The translations under genes were made by a program, and so were the position numbers. The notes below the pieces were generated by a model. It was not told where the DNA came from and searched no databases. It saw nothing but the letters and a program-made list of their open reading frames with translations. Positions 28,484 to 38,348 of a DNA stretch of 64,000 nt are shown here, piece after piece. Origin of the DNA: Desulfobacteraceae bacterium Eth-SRB2 (GTDB lineage: Bacteria > Desulfobacterota > Desulfobacteria > Desulfobacterales > UBA11574); NCBI GenBank assembly GCA_004193595.1, contig RPGQ01000002.1, positions 119,752-183,751 of the forward strand, given 5' to 3'. Numbering within the stretch: the stretch's first letter is position 1; every line of letters starts with the position of its first letter.

Positions 28484-28661
28484 GACGGTCTCGTAAAAAG
28501 TCCAACTTCTGCGTTGTGCTGCATTTCGCAATCATTCAACGTACGATCAGTACGCCTCATGATTACAAAATTTGCGACGCCTTTTTATCCCGCCTATGTT
28601 TGGCGGGGGAATTTGAACTTTTTACGAAACCGTCTAAATCGGACTTTTTACGAGTTCATCA
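28484..28661 (+). repeat. GACGGTCTCGTAAAAAGTCC palindromic element, copy 2
   Basis: 178 bp, differing from copy 1 (16805-16981) by only a few bases (for example GATCAG for GAAAAG at the central CGTACG stem and one inserted G). It ends 41 bp upstream of the small coiled-coil gene. Confidence 0.93.
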
Positions 28662-28702
28662 AGTTTGGAGTCATTTTTTTAGAGAAGTTTTGGGAAAAAG
28701 TC

Positions 28703-28888
28703 ATGTCTATCCAAATGCTTGCCCAAGAACTTTATCGTCTTTTGCAAGAAGTCGAAAAAATTGAAAGGCAGTTCAAGAATGCACCGCCGGAGAAAAAAGA
28801 AGAAATCAAAGATAAGCTTCGTAAAATAAAAGCCGAACGAAATCGAATACGTGCCGCCCTTGATGGCAGAATAGACCGTCAGTCATAA
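28703..28888 (+). CDS. Small coiled-coil protein, unknown
   Basis: 61 residues from the ATG at 28703; a longer open frame upstream is encoded by the dispersed repeat and is not credible. The sequence is almost entirely helical and charged (LAQELYRLLQEVEKIERQF, then KKEEIKDKLRKIKAERNRI). Small proteins of this kind are common in deltaproteobacteria, but I recognise no family. It has only a weak purine-rich ribosome-binding site (GGGAAAAAG). Confidence 0.6.
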   Translation: MSIQMLAQELYRLLQEVEKIERQFKNAPPEKKEEIKDKLRKIKAERNRIRAALDGRIDRQS

Positions 28889-28906
28889 CATCACACAAGG
28901 TAAATT

Positions 28907-29016
28907 AACGTCTCGGATTTTCTACAACTTAATGAAAATATACGACATTTTTTGAGGCTTGAACGCTTGCCTCGAATATGGAATAATGGAATAGTGGAAT
29001 ACTGGAAAGTTGGTTT
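28907..29016 (-). repeat. GGAATATT-type element, one-armed copy
   Basis: It begins AACGTCTCGGATTTTCTACAACTTA and leads into GGAATAAT GGAATAGT GGAATACT octamers (28980-29005). The second arm is absent; the element stops near GGGGCGAAGGCCC, just before the 3' end of the carbamate kinase gene. Confidence 0.75.
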
Positions 29017-29062
29017 TTAAGGGGCGAAGGCCCTAACTTGTGTCCGATGGCCTGAAATTTTT

Positions 29063-30028
29063 TTATCCTTTTGATTTCCTATCCGGCAACTCAAGACCCA
29101 CTTGGATGATTTCAGTTCCAGCCTTTCCGGCAACGGCTTGCTCAATATCTTCAAGTGAAGTGATTACAGATCTTCCACCACAGTTTAAAACAAACTGCAT
29201 GGCCGCCTCTATTTTGGGTTGCATGGAACCCGGAGCAAAATGGCCTTCTTTTATGTATCGTTCCGCTTGTTCAAGAGTCACAGACCCAAGGAATTTTTGA
29301 TTCTTAACCCCATAGTTTAGCGCAGCCCCTTGAACATCTGTTGCGATTAAGAAAATATCCGCCCCTACTTCCTTTGCTAATTTCGCCCCGGCCAAATCTT
29401 TATCGATAACCGCATCAATTCCCTGGAAGGCTCGTCCTTCACGGATTACGGGTATTCCACCGCCTCCGCAACAGATAACAATAAAATTCATCTCGATAAG
29501 TCTTTTGATTTCACGTTTTTCAACAATACTAACAGGCTTGGGAGACACAACCACTCGCCGGTATCCTTTGGCAGTTTTGCGCATTGGATATGGAAGAGAT
29601 GCGGCTTCTCTTTCCGAATAAACAGGTCCGATGGGTTTTAAAGGTTTTTGAAAGGCCGGGTCATTTTCATCCACAACCACGTAACTGATAAGGCTGACCA
29701 AAGGTTGGGTATGGATCCCTAACTCCATGAGTTCGCTGTCCAATGTCGATTCTATCATATAGCCGATCTGACCTTGGGTTTGTGCAACCAGAATTTCCAG
29801 GGGCAATTTAGGAACTACCCGGCAGTGTTCTTGCTGTAGCAACAAGTTTCCCACCTGAGGCCCGTTACCGTGTGTAATGATAATTCTATATTTTCTGGAA
29901 AGCCTGGCGATTTGTCGAATGGGCACCTTGAGATTTTCAAATTGCTCTTCTATGGTGCCTTCCTGTCCTTTCCGGATGAGAGCATTTCCGCCAAGAGCCA
30001 CTATCAGAGTTTTATTTGCGTTTTTCAT
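29063..30028 (-). CDS. arcC: Carbamate kinase
   Basis: 321 residues. Amino-acid-kinase fold with VALGGNALIRKGQ, THGNGPQVGNLLLQQE, ICCGGGGIPV, AVIDKDLAGAKLA and HFAPGSMQPKIEA. It makes ATP from carbamoyl phosphate, or the reverse. Its start overlaps the stop of the upstream P-loop gene by 4 bp (ATGA), so the two are tightly coupled. No ornithine carbamoyltransferase or arginine deiminase is beside it, so the source of carbamoyl phosphate (arginine, purine or other ureido degradation) is open. Confidence 0.95.
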   Translation of the reverse strand: MKNANKTLIVALGGNALIRKGQEGTIEEQFENLKVPIRQIARLSRKYRIIITHGNGPQVGNLLLQQEHCRVVPKLPLEILVAQTQGQIGYMIESTLDSELMELGIHTQPLVSLISYVVVDENDPAFQKPLKPIGPVYSEREAASLPYPMRKTAKGYRRVVVSPKPVSIVEKREIKRLIEMNFIVICCGGGGIPVIREGRAFQGIDAVIDKDLAGAKLAKEVGADIFLIATDVQGAALNYGVKNQKFLGSVTLEQAERYIKEGHFAPGSMQPKIEAAMQFVLNCGGRSVITSLEDIEQAVAGKAGTEIIQVGLELPDRKSKG

Positions 30029-31341
30029 ATATTTAAACGTTTTAAAAGTACTTCTTCCAATAAAGGCCTGCCATGATCGCGATATTCATAGAATACTCTG
30101 AGAGTCGGTTTGTTGATTGAAACGAGTTTGGGAAGATCAATGGGTGTTGCAAAGAGAACCCGTTCACAATCGACTTTATTAATGGTGATTTCCAAATCGT
30201 GAATCTGTTCTTTGCTGTATCCCATGGCAGGCAGCAGGGCGCCAATATGTGGATACTTTTCGAAAGTATCCTTTAGGGTTCCGAAAATGTATGGTCTGGG
30301 ATCAACAATACTTGCTGCTTCATACATTTTAGCGGCAATAGTTCCGGCCCCAAAAGGCATTCCTCCGTGAGTCAGCGTTGGCCCGTCTTCAACGACCAAA
30401 ACACGTTTTCCCCGGATTAGATCCGGATCATCAACAAAAACGGCCGATTCAGCTAACACAATGTCTGCATTTGGAGCATGTTTTTCTATGTTTTTTCGTA
30501 CCGTTGTCACCTGGTGTGAATCTGCACTATCCACCTTATTGATTATCGCTATATCCGCCATGATCATATTGGTTTCACCGGGATAATAGAGCAGCTCGTG
30601 TCCTGCCCGGTGAGGATCAAATATTACAATGTGTACATCCGGATAATAAAAAGGCGTGTCATTGTTTCCGCCGTCCCAGACAATAAAATCGGCATCCTTT
30701 TCTGCTGCGTTAAGAATTTGAACGTAATCGATTCCGGCATAAACCACAATTCCTTGATCCACCAGGGGTTCATACTCCTCTCTTTCCTCAATGGTGCACT
30801 GATGCTTCTCAAAATCTCTATAACAGGCAAAGCGTTGCACAATCTGATTCGTCAAATCCCCGTAAGGCATTGGATGGCGTACAACCACAACCCTTTTCCC
30901 CATTTTCCTCATGATCTTGCATACCTGGCGAGTTGTCTGTGATTTGCCGCATCCCGTCCGTACTGCACAAACAGCTACCACCGGTTTTTCTGATTTGAGC
31001 ATCGTATATGTGGCGCCAATAAGTATGAAATCCGCACCCCCGGCCATAGCCACGGAAGCCCTATGCATAAGCTCCACATGGGAAATGTCGCTGTAGGAAA
31101 AAGCAACCAGATCCACTTTGTGTTGCTGAACAAGATCGGATAGCTGATTTTCAGGATAGACCGGTATGCCGTCCGGGTAAAGTTCTCCCGAAAGCTTTGG
31201 TGGATAAAAACGATTTTCTATATCCGGTATCTGGGCCGCCGTGAAAGCGACGACCTTGTACCTGGGATTGTTTTTAAAATAGATGTTGAAGTTGTGAAAA
31301 TCCCGCCCGGCAGCGCCCATTATAATGACCTTTTCAACCAT
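30025..31341 (-). CDS. Cyclic 2,3-diphosphoglycerate synthetase-like P-loop protein
   Basis: 438 residues. An N-terminal Rossmann-like part (VIIMGAAGRDFHNFNIYF) precedes a P-loop domain with AVRTGCGKSQTTR (Walker A, near residue 135), a KRVVVVRHPMPYG strand, FIVWDGGNND and IINKVDSAD. This family is annotated after the archaeal cyclic 2,3-diphosphoglycerate synthetase, but in bacteria it commonly sits beside carbamate kinase and related nitrogen-catabolic genes, as here, with a 4-bp overlap. A role in carbamoyl-phosphate or purine/ureide catabolism is therefore more likely than thermoprotectant synthesis. Confidence 0.8.
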   Translation of the reverse strand: MVEKVIIMGAAGRDFHNFNIYFKNNPRYKVVAFTAAQIPDIENRFYPPKLSGELYPDGIPVYPENQLSDLVQQHKVDLVAFSYSDISHVELMHRASVAMAGGADFILIGATYTMLKSEKPVVAVCAVRTGCGKSQTTRQVCKIMRKMGKRVVVVRHPMPYGDLTNQIVQRFACYRDFEKHQCTIEEREEYEPLVDQGIVVYAGIDYVQILNAAEKDADFIVWDGGNNDTPFYYPDVHIVIFDPHRAGHELLYYPGETNMIMADIAIINKVDSADSHQVTTVRKNIEKHAPNADIVLAESAVFVDDPDLIRGKRVLVVEDGPTLTHGGMPFGAGTIAAKMYEAASIVDPRPYIFGTLKDTFEKYPHIGALLPAMGYSKEQIHDLEITINKVDCERVLFATPIDLPKLVSINKPTLRVFYEYRDHGRPLLEEVLLKRLNI

Positions 31342-31418
31342 ACGATTCCTCTGATGAATGTATAACCGTTCACGGATTATTTTAAATAACAGATTCCAAG
31401 CGCCAAAATTCCAAGTAC

Positions 31419-31480
31419 CAGGTTAGTTCGCTTCGCTGACAATTGGAATGATGGAACAATGGAATACTGGCCCTGGTGAA
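31419..31480 (+). repeat. GGAATATT-type element, short arm
   Basis: It begins CAGGTTAGTTCGCTTCGCTGACAATTGG, as at 14814, followed by GGAATGATGGAACAATGG octamers. The remainder of the gap 31342-31676 contains no gene that I can support. Confidence 0.6.
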
Positions 31481-31676
31481 ATAGAAAAAAGTTTCACCCC
31501 AGTACGATCTACCGGGCCTACGGGGCAGGCTGGGTAAAAATAAGGGTGGTCCGAATTACTGAATTAAGGACCCCGTCCCCGATAGCCAATATATTCATAA
31601 TTCGTTTGGCCATACGCAGATTCATGGAAAAGGAAGGCATATCAGAGACCCTGCCTTTTACGAAGAACTCTACCCA

Positions 31677-34600
31677 TTACATTCCAGGCAGAGCATCCAG
31701 CATCATATCATCTGAGGAACCATTAAGCTGAAAACCGACAAAATTTCTGTCCGATGAGTAACTAATGTGGGTGGCATTGCTAATATCTTGAGAAAACAGA
31801 TTTGGAGCCACATCCACTACTTTCTCATAAGCATTGATATTGAGAAATTCAGTTGCTATGACATTGCCGCTGTTATCGTAAGCCGTCATTGTAACCGTAG
31901 CCGGAGCGTTCTCGATATTAACAAAGGCAATCCCTGTCCAGCCATCTTTTTCAGTTTTGGCAAATACACCATGTGTGCCGCTAATGCCGACACCCGTGTA
32001 TCCGCCGAGTTGGTTTCCATCGGTAGTACCGAACAATTCAAACCCGGTAATCGGTCCTGTAGCTATGATTCTGAACCATGCGGTTTCATCCGGGAAATTC
32101 AATCCCTTTGCTGTACCAATATATTTTCCATGCCCGGGAAGTGAAATGGTTTGAGGTGTTAATGATGTGCCGTCATCTCTGAAAGGTGTAATGTTAAGGT
32201 TACAGGATGTTATCGAGGGATTATATGCAACAATGCCTGTCCACCAGGTCGAATTGCTTGCAATATGCGGGTAATAGATATGGGTTGTGGTATTATCCTT
32301 TAAAAGAATACCGCTCAGATAATTATCTCCGCTGCTATCAGAACTGCCAAATAATTCAAGACCCACAATGCCGCTTCCATTCTTTATCACCGCAGAGTTA
32401 ATATTTGGCTGCAATACACCACCAAATAAACTATTGATAGTGAACGCCTGATGTTCTTTGGCCGCAATAGTTATGGGTTTTGTGGTCCCATTATCGAATT
32501 CAACTGTTAATTCTTTAGATGATGAAGTGGTGTTGAGAAGACTAACCCCTGTCCACCAGCTTGTATTGGATGCGATGTGGGACAGGTATATGTCTCCGGT
32601 GTTAATATCTGAAACCGCTGGAACAGCCACTCGATATTTTCCTTCAATATAAAACTTTGTATATCCGCAGACATTTTCTGAATCAGACTCAAAAATAATA
32701 TATCCAATACCACTCGGATTGGGCAGCTCATCGCCAATAATAATCTCTCTTCGCCCATTTGAGGATAGAATAACAGGTGTTGAAGAAACTTCCTGGCCCG
32801 AATTATTATAGGCTATCAAATCACCACTCAGGCTCTGTTCAGAGCTTGTATTTATAACACAGATTTCGGTTTCCCATGTGCTGTTACTGGCAATGTGGGG
32901 GAAATAAAGAAGATTTTCAAAAGAGCTGGAAGCTGGAAGGTTAATTAAGCCGCTTCCGTATACATTATCTTTTCCAATTATGTCCGAATCTGTCGCATTC
33001 TGCTCAAGGTAATTTTTTATCTGACTGGGAGACCAGGCTGGAAAGGCTTGTTTTAACAAAGCACAGGCTCCTGCCACATGGGGACAGGAAGCCGAGGTGC
33101 CTGAAAAACCACCCGTTTGGTGGTAAGAGCCATAGGTTAAATTGGAGGTTGATACTCCATCAGGAGCCGCAATTTCGGGCTTGATTCTTCCATCGGTCGT
33201 CGGGCCTTGAGAGCTGAAATCCTCTATTTCAGAGGGGGTATTCCAAGCAACCGCCCCTACAGTTATAACATTGGGATTATCGGCAGGAATTAATATGCTG
33301 GTTGCTGCAACCTGATATTCTAAGGGATTTTGATGTAGAAAATTAACCTGAATATTTTTAGAAATTCCGCTATATTTTTTTATTGAAAAACCATAAGAGA
33401 CCCCTGATTGAGGAGTAAAATTAATATATTCACTGGGATCATCATCGCCATCCTGAGGTTTAACGGAAGAGGCTACAGAGTTAGAAGGGTTAGCAAGATC
33501 ATAAACATAAAGATCATAATCATTACTTGATGATCCCCAGGGATCATCCCAGATCATCCCTATGCTGACAGCCTGATCCGAAGTTTCAAAACCATTAATA
33601 TTTTCAATCCAGCTAAAATTAAGAAATCCATCACTATCAGGATCATAAAAATCCCCACCCCAATGGGCCGTTGCATTATTTCCGGCGGCATTGACCCAGG
33701 TGATACCGTGGTTCACTGCTTGATTAACTATATCGTTGATAGGACCTGTGCCATCCAGCGGGCCGGAATCGATGGAATAAATAATCGAATGGCTTATAAT
33801 CAGTACTCCCTGGCTAATGCACCAATTGACTGCATTCCCTAATTCGACATCTGTTTGGGGTTGAGTTAAAAAAAACTGGGCACCCGGAGCCATATCATGG
33901 ATAATCTCCGCACAGGCGGTGCCGTGTACAGTCCCATAGATGTCATCTCCACTTCCATAAAATTTTGTGGTTACCGAATCGGGAAGATCTATCCCTAAAA
34001 GGGAGCTATAGTTTTTAAAACCTAAGTCGATAATGGCTATTTTTATACCTTCTCCGGTATAGCCGTCATCCTGCCAATTGTCTGCGCCTATCAAACTTAC
34101 ACCTTCACTTGTGACTGACTGGGAGGATAAGTCGTATTGTACCGTACTGGACGGCTCGGGAGAAAATTTCTCAATTTTTTTTTTAAGACAGATTTTATTA
34201 TCAGAGAAATTTTTTAGGGCTTGAACTTCAATTGGGCCTCTTTGTTGGTAAGTGGGATCTCCGAAGGAATTTTTTTGAAAATACTCTATTGGGATTTCAG
34301 CCTCATGCCCCTCATCCGCTTGAATTGAAGAAAATACCTTGATAACATCCATCTTTGATTGGTGACCGTCCTTGATGGAGTGAGGACGAAAAGGCTCCCT
34401 GATAAATTTTATTTCCGGCCAGTTTGCCACCTCTTCTAAAGCATGTACCGGGAGTAACACCTGTAAGAGATTATGGAAATCTAACTCAAACTCCCCACCG
34501 ACCTCCATGATTTTTAATTTCAGGTTTTCAAGTATCTCTTCGGCTAAGGGTTGATGACAATCTGAAGTGACCTCAATTACGACCTGGATTAAATCTTTAT

Positions 34601-34925
34601 TTAATTCCACACTTCTTTCTCTGGCAAGGCCTTTCATTTGTGGTTCGCCCCCAAATTTGTAGCCGGACAGCAAATGATTCAGGGAAGAAGAGAGCTTGGG
34701 ATTTCCGGATTTGAGTTCAGAAAAAGGGATCTTTTGCCCTGTAGCAGGATCTTTTATTACTGTATCTTTTTCTATGCATAGATCATTAGCATACAGGGAA
34801 TCGGTGGGTATTTCATCTACTGCATCGGAACAAAGCGGGGATATTATAAAAATAGCGAGCACTCCCAAGAAAAATCCCCACTTTAGTGAACCTATAAGCT
34901 TATTGTTAGATATAAACTTTTTCAT
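31677..34925 (-). CDS. Secreted S8 (subtilisin-like) peptidase with four C-terminal beta repeats
   Basis: 1082 residues from the ATG at 34925, which has GGGAGTG upstream and begins a clear signal peptide (basic MKKFISNNK, hydrophobic to about 32). A ~250-residue pro-region follows. The catalytic triad is Asp300 (IAIIDLGF), His334 (GTVHGTACAE) and Ser611 (SGTSASCPHVAGA). After about 680 come four ~100-residue repeats, three opening with HIASNSTW- or HIASNTSW-like words and containing WTGI and GFELFG/GLELFGSSD motifs; these are probably surface-binding domains. No C-terminal anchor or sorting motif was seen. It probably degrades proteins outside the cell. Confidence 0.92.
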   Translation of the reverse strand: MKKFISNNKLIGSLKWGFFLGVLAIFIISPLCSDAVDEIPTDSLYANDLCIEKDTVIKDPATGQKIPFSELKSGNPKLSSSLNHLLSGYKFGGEPQMKGLARERSVELNKDLIQVVIEVTSDCHQPLAEEILENLKLKIMEVGGEFELDFHNLLQVLLPVHALEEVANWPEIKFIREPFRPHSIKDGHQSKMDVIKVFSSIQADEGHEAEIPIEYFQKNSFGDPTYQQRGPIEVQALKNFSDNKICLKKKIEKFSPEPSSTVQYDLSSQSVTSEGVSLIGADNWQDDGYTGEGIKIAIIDLGFKNYSSLLGIDLPDSVTTKFYGSGDDIYGTVHGTACAEIIHDMAPGAQFFLTQPQTDVELGNAVNWCISQGVLIISHSIIYSIDSGPLDGTGPINDIVNQAVNHGITWVNAAGNNATAHWGGDFYDPDSDGFLNFSWIENINGFETSDQAVSIGMIWDDPWGSSSNDYDLYVYDLANPSNSVASSVKPQDGDDDPSEYINFTPQSGVSYGFSIKKYSGISKNIQVNFLHQNPLEYQVAATSILIPADNPNVITVGAVAWNTPSEIEDFSSQGPTTDGRIKPEIAAPDGVSTSNLTYGSYHQTGGFSGTSASCPHVAGACALLKQAFPAWSPSQIKNYLEQNATDSDIIGKDNVYGSGLINLPASSSFENLLYFPHIASNSTWETEICVINTSSEQSLSGDLIAYNNSGQEVSSTPVILSSNGRREIIIGDELPNPSGIGYIIFESDSENVCGYTKFYIEGKYRVAVPAVSDINTGDIYLSHIASNTSWWTGVSLLNTTSSSKELTVEFDNGTTKPITIAAKEHQAFTINSLFGGVLQPNINSAVIKNGSGIVGLELFGSSDSSGDNYLSGILLKDNTTTHIYYPHIASNSTWWTGIVAYNPSITSCNLNITPFRDDGTSLTPQTISLPGHGKYIGTAKGLNFPDETAWFRIIATGPITGFELFGTTDGNQLGGYTGVGISGTHGVFAKTEKDGWTGIAFVNIENAPATVTMTAYDNSGNVIATEFLNINAYEKVVDVAPNLFSQDISNATHISYSSDRNFVGFQLNGSSDDMMLDALPGM

Positions 34926-35423
34926 TTTTTCACTCCCAACTTGAACACTCAGAAACCAAACAGGTCGAAAAAATCGAGTGATGCGTGATGCAGCTTTTAC
35001 TATCCTTGCCAAAACTTCTATGTTGGTATCTTCAAACTAACCGGAATCACATCAGTCATTCTTTTCATCCTTTTTAAAAAAATGTTTTTTTTACATATTA
35101 TCAGACATGATATTGATACGTTTTTATCAATCTGCAAAATAACTGCAAAAGTCAGGCCAAAATAGTATAATATACATTTATTATAGTTAAACTAATTATT
35201 TATATCATATTCAAGAAAATCACATCTAATGATTTAAAAAATATTTATCTTATTTTTATGAAAACATTTACACACTTTTGCTGTAATAATAGTAATATTT
35301 AAAAATATGAAAATACATCTGAATCCACTAAACTACATAATAAATCAAACACATAAAATATTTTTCCCGTTTTGTTTACGATCAATTAGGGTTTAACGGC
35401 TCTGTGAAAGGATACATAGCTGT
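34926..35423. other. AT-rich intergenic region
   Basis: About 500 bp of very AT-rich sequence between the subtilase and the aminotransferase gene. It should contain the subtilase promoter. I see no coding frame, RNA motif or dispersed repeat. A short symmetric word TACATAGCTGTCTATGTA lies at about 35413-35431, across the aminotransferase stop. Confidence 0.4.
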
Positions 35424-36626
35424 CTATGTACTAGTCAAAACCTTTTCAATTCTCTCCATGGCCCAGTCGATTCCTTTTTTGGTAATAACCAAAGGCGGTG
35501 CAAAACGAATGACGTTCTCATGGGTTTCCTTGCAAAGCAGACCTTGCGTCATCAGCGTTTCACAATACTGTCGGGCTCCGCCGGCTCCGGGAATAAATTC
35601 CACGGCGAGCATAAGCCCCTTGCCCCGGACTTCCTTTATATGGGGATTTTTAATCTGTGACAACTTAGACAGAAAATACTCTCCCATGACAGCAGCGTTT
35701 TCAATCATGTTCTCTTCAATCAAAACCTTAAGGGCGGTCCTGGCAATGGCACAGGCCAGAGGGTTTCCTCCGAACGTACTTCCGTGTTCCCCCGGACGCA
35801 ACACATCCATGACCTCTTTATTGGAAAGCACCGCGGAAATGGGATAGAACCCCCCGGAAAGTGCCTTTCCGATAAGGGTTAAGTCTGCCTCGATTCCGTC
35901 ATGCTGCTCGGCCAAAAGCTTGCCTGTCCGGCCCAATCCGGTCTGGATTTCATCCAGGACCAAAACCACGTTATTCTTCTCGCAAATAGACTTGGCCTCC
36001 TTTAGAAATCCTGCCGGAGGTATAATTACCCCGGCCTCCCCCTGGATCGGTTCCACCATGAATGCCACGGTGTTGGGGGTTATCGCCGCTTCAAGAGCAC
36101 TTATATCACCAAAAGGGATAATTTTAAAACCCGGGGTAAAGGGGCCAAACCCGTCGCGAGAATGTTCATCCGTGCTGAACCCAACAATGGTAATGGTCCG
36201 GCCGTGGAAGTTATTCTCACATACGATAATTTCGGCCTGATCTTTGGTCACACCTTTTACCTTGTATCCCCACTTGCGGGCGGCCTTGATGACCGTCTCA
36301 ACCGCTTCGGCCCCGCTGTTCATGGGCAAAATCTTGTGAGAATTAGTCAGTTCACAGATTTCTTTATAAAGCAGGCCCAATTGATCATTGCGGAACGCAC
36401 GGGAAGTCAGGGTTAACTTCCGGGACTGTTCGATCATTGCACTCATGATCTTCGGGTGGCAATGTCCCTGGTTGACCGCCGAATAAGCGGAAAGGCAATC
36501 CATGTATTTCTTGCCTTCCACATCCCAGACCCAAACTCCTTCCCCGCGGTGCAACACCACGTCAAGAGGCTTATAATTGTGAGCCCCGAATTTGTCTTCC
36601 AATCTTATGTAATACTGCGGATTCAT
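35424..36626 (-). CDS. rocD: Ornithine--oxo-acid aminotransferase
   Basis: 400 residues from the ATG at 36626 (GAGG upstream; the family begins at [16 protein letters not shown]); an open extension of 26 codons is not needed. Class III PLP enzyme: [43 protein letters not shown] (PLP-binding Asp), [13 protein letters not shown] (Schiff-base Lys) and [14 protein letters not shown]. The [11 protein letters not shown] block points to ornithine aminotransferase. It converts ornithine and 2-oxoglutarate to glutamate semialdehyde. Carbamate kinase is 5 kb away, so arginine or ornithine catabolism in this region is possible. Confidence 0.9.
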   Translation of the reverse strand: MNPQYYIRLEDKFGAHNYKPLDVVLHRGEGVWVWDVEGKKYMDCLSAYSAVNQGHCHPKIMSAMIEQSRKLTLTSRAFRNDQLGLLYKEICELTNSHKILPMNSGAEAVETVIKAARKWGYKVKGVTKDQAEIIVCENNFHGRTITIVGFSTDEHSRDGFGPFTPGFKIIPFGDISALEAAITPNTVAFMVEPIQGEAGVIIPPAGFLKEAKSICEKNNVVLVLDEIQTGLGRTGKLLAEQHDGIEADLTLIGKALSGGFYPISAVLSNKEVMDVLRPGEHGSTFGGNPLACAIARTALKVLIEENMIENAAVMGEYFLSKLSQIKNPHIKEVRGKGLMLAVEFIPGAGGARQYCETLMTQGLLCKETHENVIRFAPPLVITKKGIDWAMERIEKVLTST

Positions 36627-37048
36627 TTTTATGCCTCTTTTATTTCTATGGGTTTCCGGCTGCCTTAAAAAACCAATAAATCTTTTCTTACCCGAATCTT
36701 GCATAAAAATTAATGCTGGAATACTCGATACATATTTATTCCGCTTTTGGCGGGATAAAATTTCCCAAACGTTTAATCACGTATTATCTTATTCGCTTTC
36801 TGCCCCGTCCTGCTTTCTAAAATATTTTTATAACACATGAAAATCATTTCTGAAAGATAATATCAGGAAGGCATAGAATCGGGTTTTAAACAATGGGAAA
36901 GAAGACGTTTGGGGATGATTAACCCACTCTTTTGATAAAGAGTGGACGACGGCCAATAACCAACAGACTTGATCAAAACACGTCTCTGGTAAGTTAATCC
37001 CAAACCCGGAGCGTTTCAAAGATCACGCCCCGGGCCTGGGGAGAAGAG
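36627..37048. other. Intergenic region with a perfect hairpin
   Basis: No gene. A perfect 9-bp stem CCACTCTTT-TGAT-AAAGAGTGG occupies 36924-36945, without a following T-run on either strand. It lies between the lipoprotein gene end and the aminotransferase start, where it could mark a transcript end or stabilise RNA. Confidence 0.45.
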
Positions 37049-37366
37049 TTATTTCTGCATCGCCTTGTTGAAAATGGCTTCTGCTTTATTGGCCATGTCT
37101 TCCGCCTTCTGTGCAGAGGCTGCAGCATCGTCGGCCGCTTTTTCGGCTCGGTCTGCAGCGTTTTCAGCGCGTTGAGCATCTGCATCAGCTTTCTGTGTGC
37201 AATCCTGGGCTGTCGCCTTGGCCGCTTTAGCCTCTTGAAGGGCCTGCTGAACCTGATCCTCCAACGCCTTCACCGACTGGCACGTGGCACAGCTTATGAG
37301 CGTGGCCGCTAAAAACATTGATAATACCAAACACAACAAAACATATCCGTATTTCCGTATAATCAT
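37049..37366 (-). CDS. Lpp-like alanine-zipper outer-membrane lipoprotein
   Basis: 105 residues. Signal peptide with lipobox LISC (Cys at about residue 26), then a long Ala-rich coiled coil with heptad spacing (ALQEAKAAKATAQDCTQKAD, AENAADRAEKAADDAAASAQ) and a C-terminal lysine (KAMQK), as in Braun lipoprotein, where that lysine is crosslinked to peptidoglycan. The immediately preceding gene encodes an L,D-transpeptidase of the ErfK/YbiS type, the enzyme class that makes this link. The pair is therefore a probable outer-membrane anchoring unit. Confidence 0.85.
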   Translation of the reverse strand: MIIRKYGYVLLCLVLSMFLAATLISCATCQSVKALEDQVQQALQEAKAAKATAQDCTQKADADAQRAENAADRAEKAADDAAASAQKAEDMANKAEAIFNKAMQK

Positions 37367-37412
37367 TTAATTTCCTCCTCTATTCCTTGGGTGTTGAATA
37401 AACAGAATGTTG

Positions 37413-38348
37413 TTAGGAGTCCGACGCTTCCGTAGTGATTGAGACATCACCTCCCTTCTTTAAAAACCCCACGCAAACCGGGACACCGTTTTGCTTTTGA
37501 AGGGCATTTTTAACCGCTTCAAGTGAGATGCTATTCCAAAGGCACCTCTCTTTCGATAGACGCTTGATGTGCGCTGCCATATCCGGTATCTTTCCGTAAA
37601 TATCCGGATGAATTTCCATAAATATGCTTCCGGCTTGAATCCCAATCTTCACTGGTTCATAAATAATTTCAAAGGGTGTACCCACATAAACCTCTTGGAA
37701 AAGGAGGGCGATATGTTCCGGGTACAGACGGATGCATCCATGGCTGACGGGCCGTCCGATGCCCCAGGGAAAATTGGTCCCATGAATTCCATATCCGTCA
37801 AGTGACAATCCCATCCAGTATTTCCCCAAAGGATTGTCCGGTCCCGGAGGGATTGATTTGAATCCGTATTTTTGTCTCAGTGACTCTGGAACCACCCATT
37901 TGGGGTTCAACTTTCGATGGTTGATCCTGCCGGTGCCTACGGGTGTCTCCCAGCCAAAATCTCCGATCCCGACCGGGAATGTTGTCACCATACCGATTTC
38001 CGGGAAAAAGTGATACAGCCTCAATTCCGGCAGATTAATCACAACCCCGTGAAGCCGGGTCGATGGCAAGATCCATCGGGTCGGGATATCAAGACAACGT
38101 CCGGAATCCGGAATCCATGGATCCATTTCCGGATATAGAAGCTGGATTTCATTGAAGCCCAGGCCGAAATTTCTCGCAATGTCCAAAAGGTTTTCTTTGG
38201 GAGCGATGGTGTGATGCCGCATACATCCCACAACCGTATTGTCCGTACCATAGGAAAAACCGCCGGCAATTCCGGTTTGGCAGCCCATAGCCGTAAAAAT
38301 GCTTAACGCAAAAACAGCTATCTTAGATATATGGATAAACACCATCAA
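37413..38348 (-). CDS. LysM-containing L,D-transpeptidase (ErfK/YbiS/YcfS type)
   Basis: 311 residues. N-terminal export signal ending near a Cys (MGCQTG, possible lipobox), a LysM-like segment (HTIAPKENLLDIARNFGLG), then the YkuD domain with YGIHGTNFPWGIGRPVSHGC, giving the catalytic His and SHGC-type Cys followed by IRLYPEHI. It forms 3-3 crosslinks or attaches Lpp to meso-diaminopimelate in the periplasm. It is 46 bp upstream of the Lpp-like gene on the same strand, so lipoprotein attachment is the favoured role. Confidence 0.92.
   Translation of the reverse strand: MMVFIHISKIAVFALSIFTAMGCQTGIAGGFSYGTDNTVVGCMRHHTIAPKENLLDIARNFGLGFNEIQLLYPEMDPWIPDSGRCLDIPTRWILPSTRLHGVVINLPELRLYHFFPEIGMVTTFPVGIGDFGWETPVGTGRINHRKLNPKWVVPESLRQKYGFKSIPPGPDNPLGKYWMGLSLDGYGIHGTNFPWGIGRPVSHGCIRLYPEHIALLFQEVYVGTPFEIIYEPVKIGIQAGSIFMEIHPDIYGKIPDMAAHIKRLSKERCLWNSISLEAVKNALQKQNGVPVCVGFLKKGGDVSITTEASDS

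Noticed and set aside
28514..28702. Longer N-terminus of the small coiled-coil protein
   Set aside because: Those codons are read from the dispersed element at 28484-28661, which is also present elsewhere in non-coding context.
35404..35847. 147-codon plus-strand open frame
   Set aside because: Antisense to the aminotransferase gene with no recognisable protein features.
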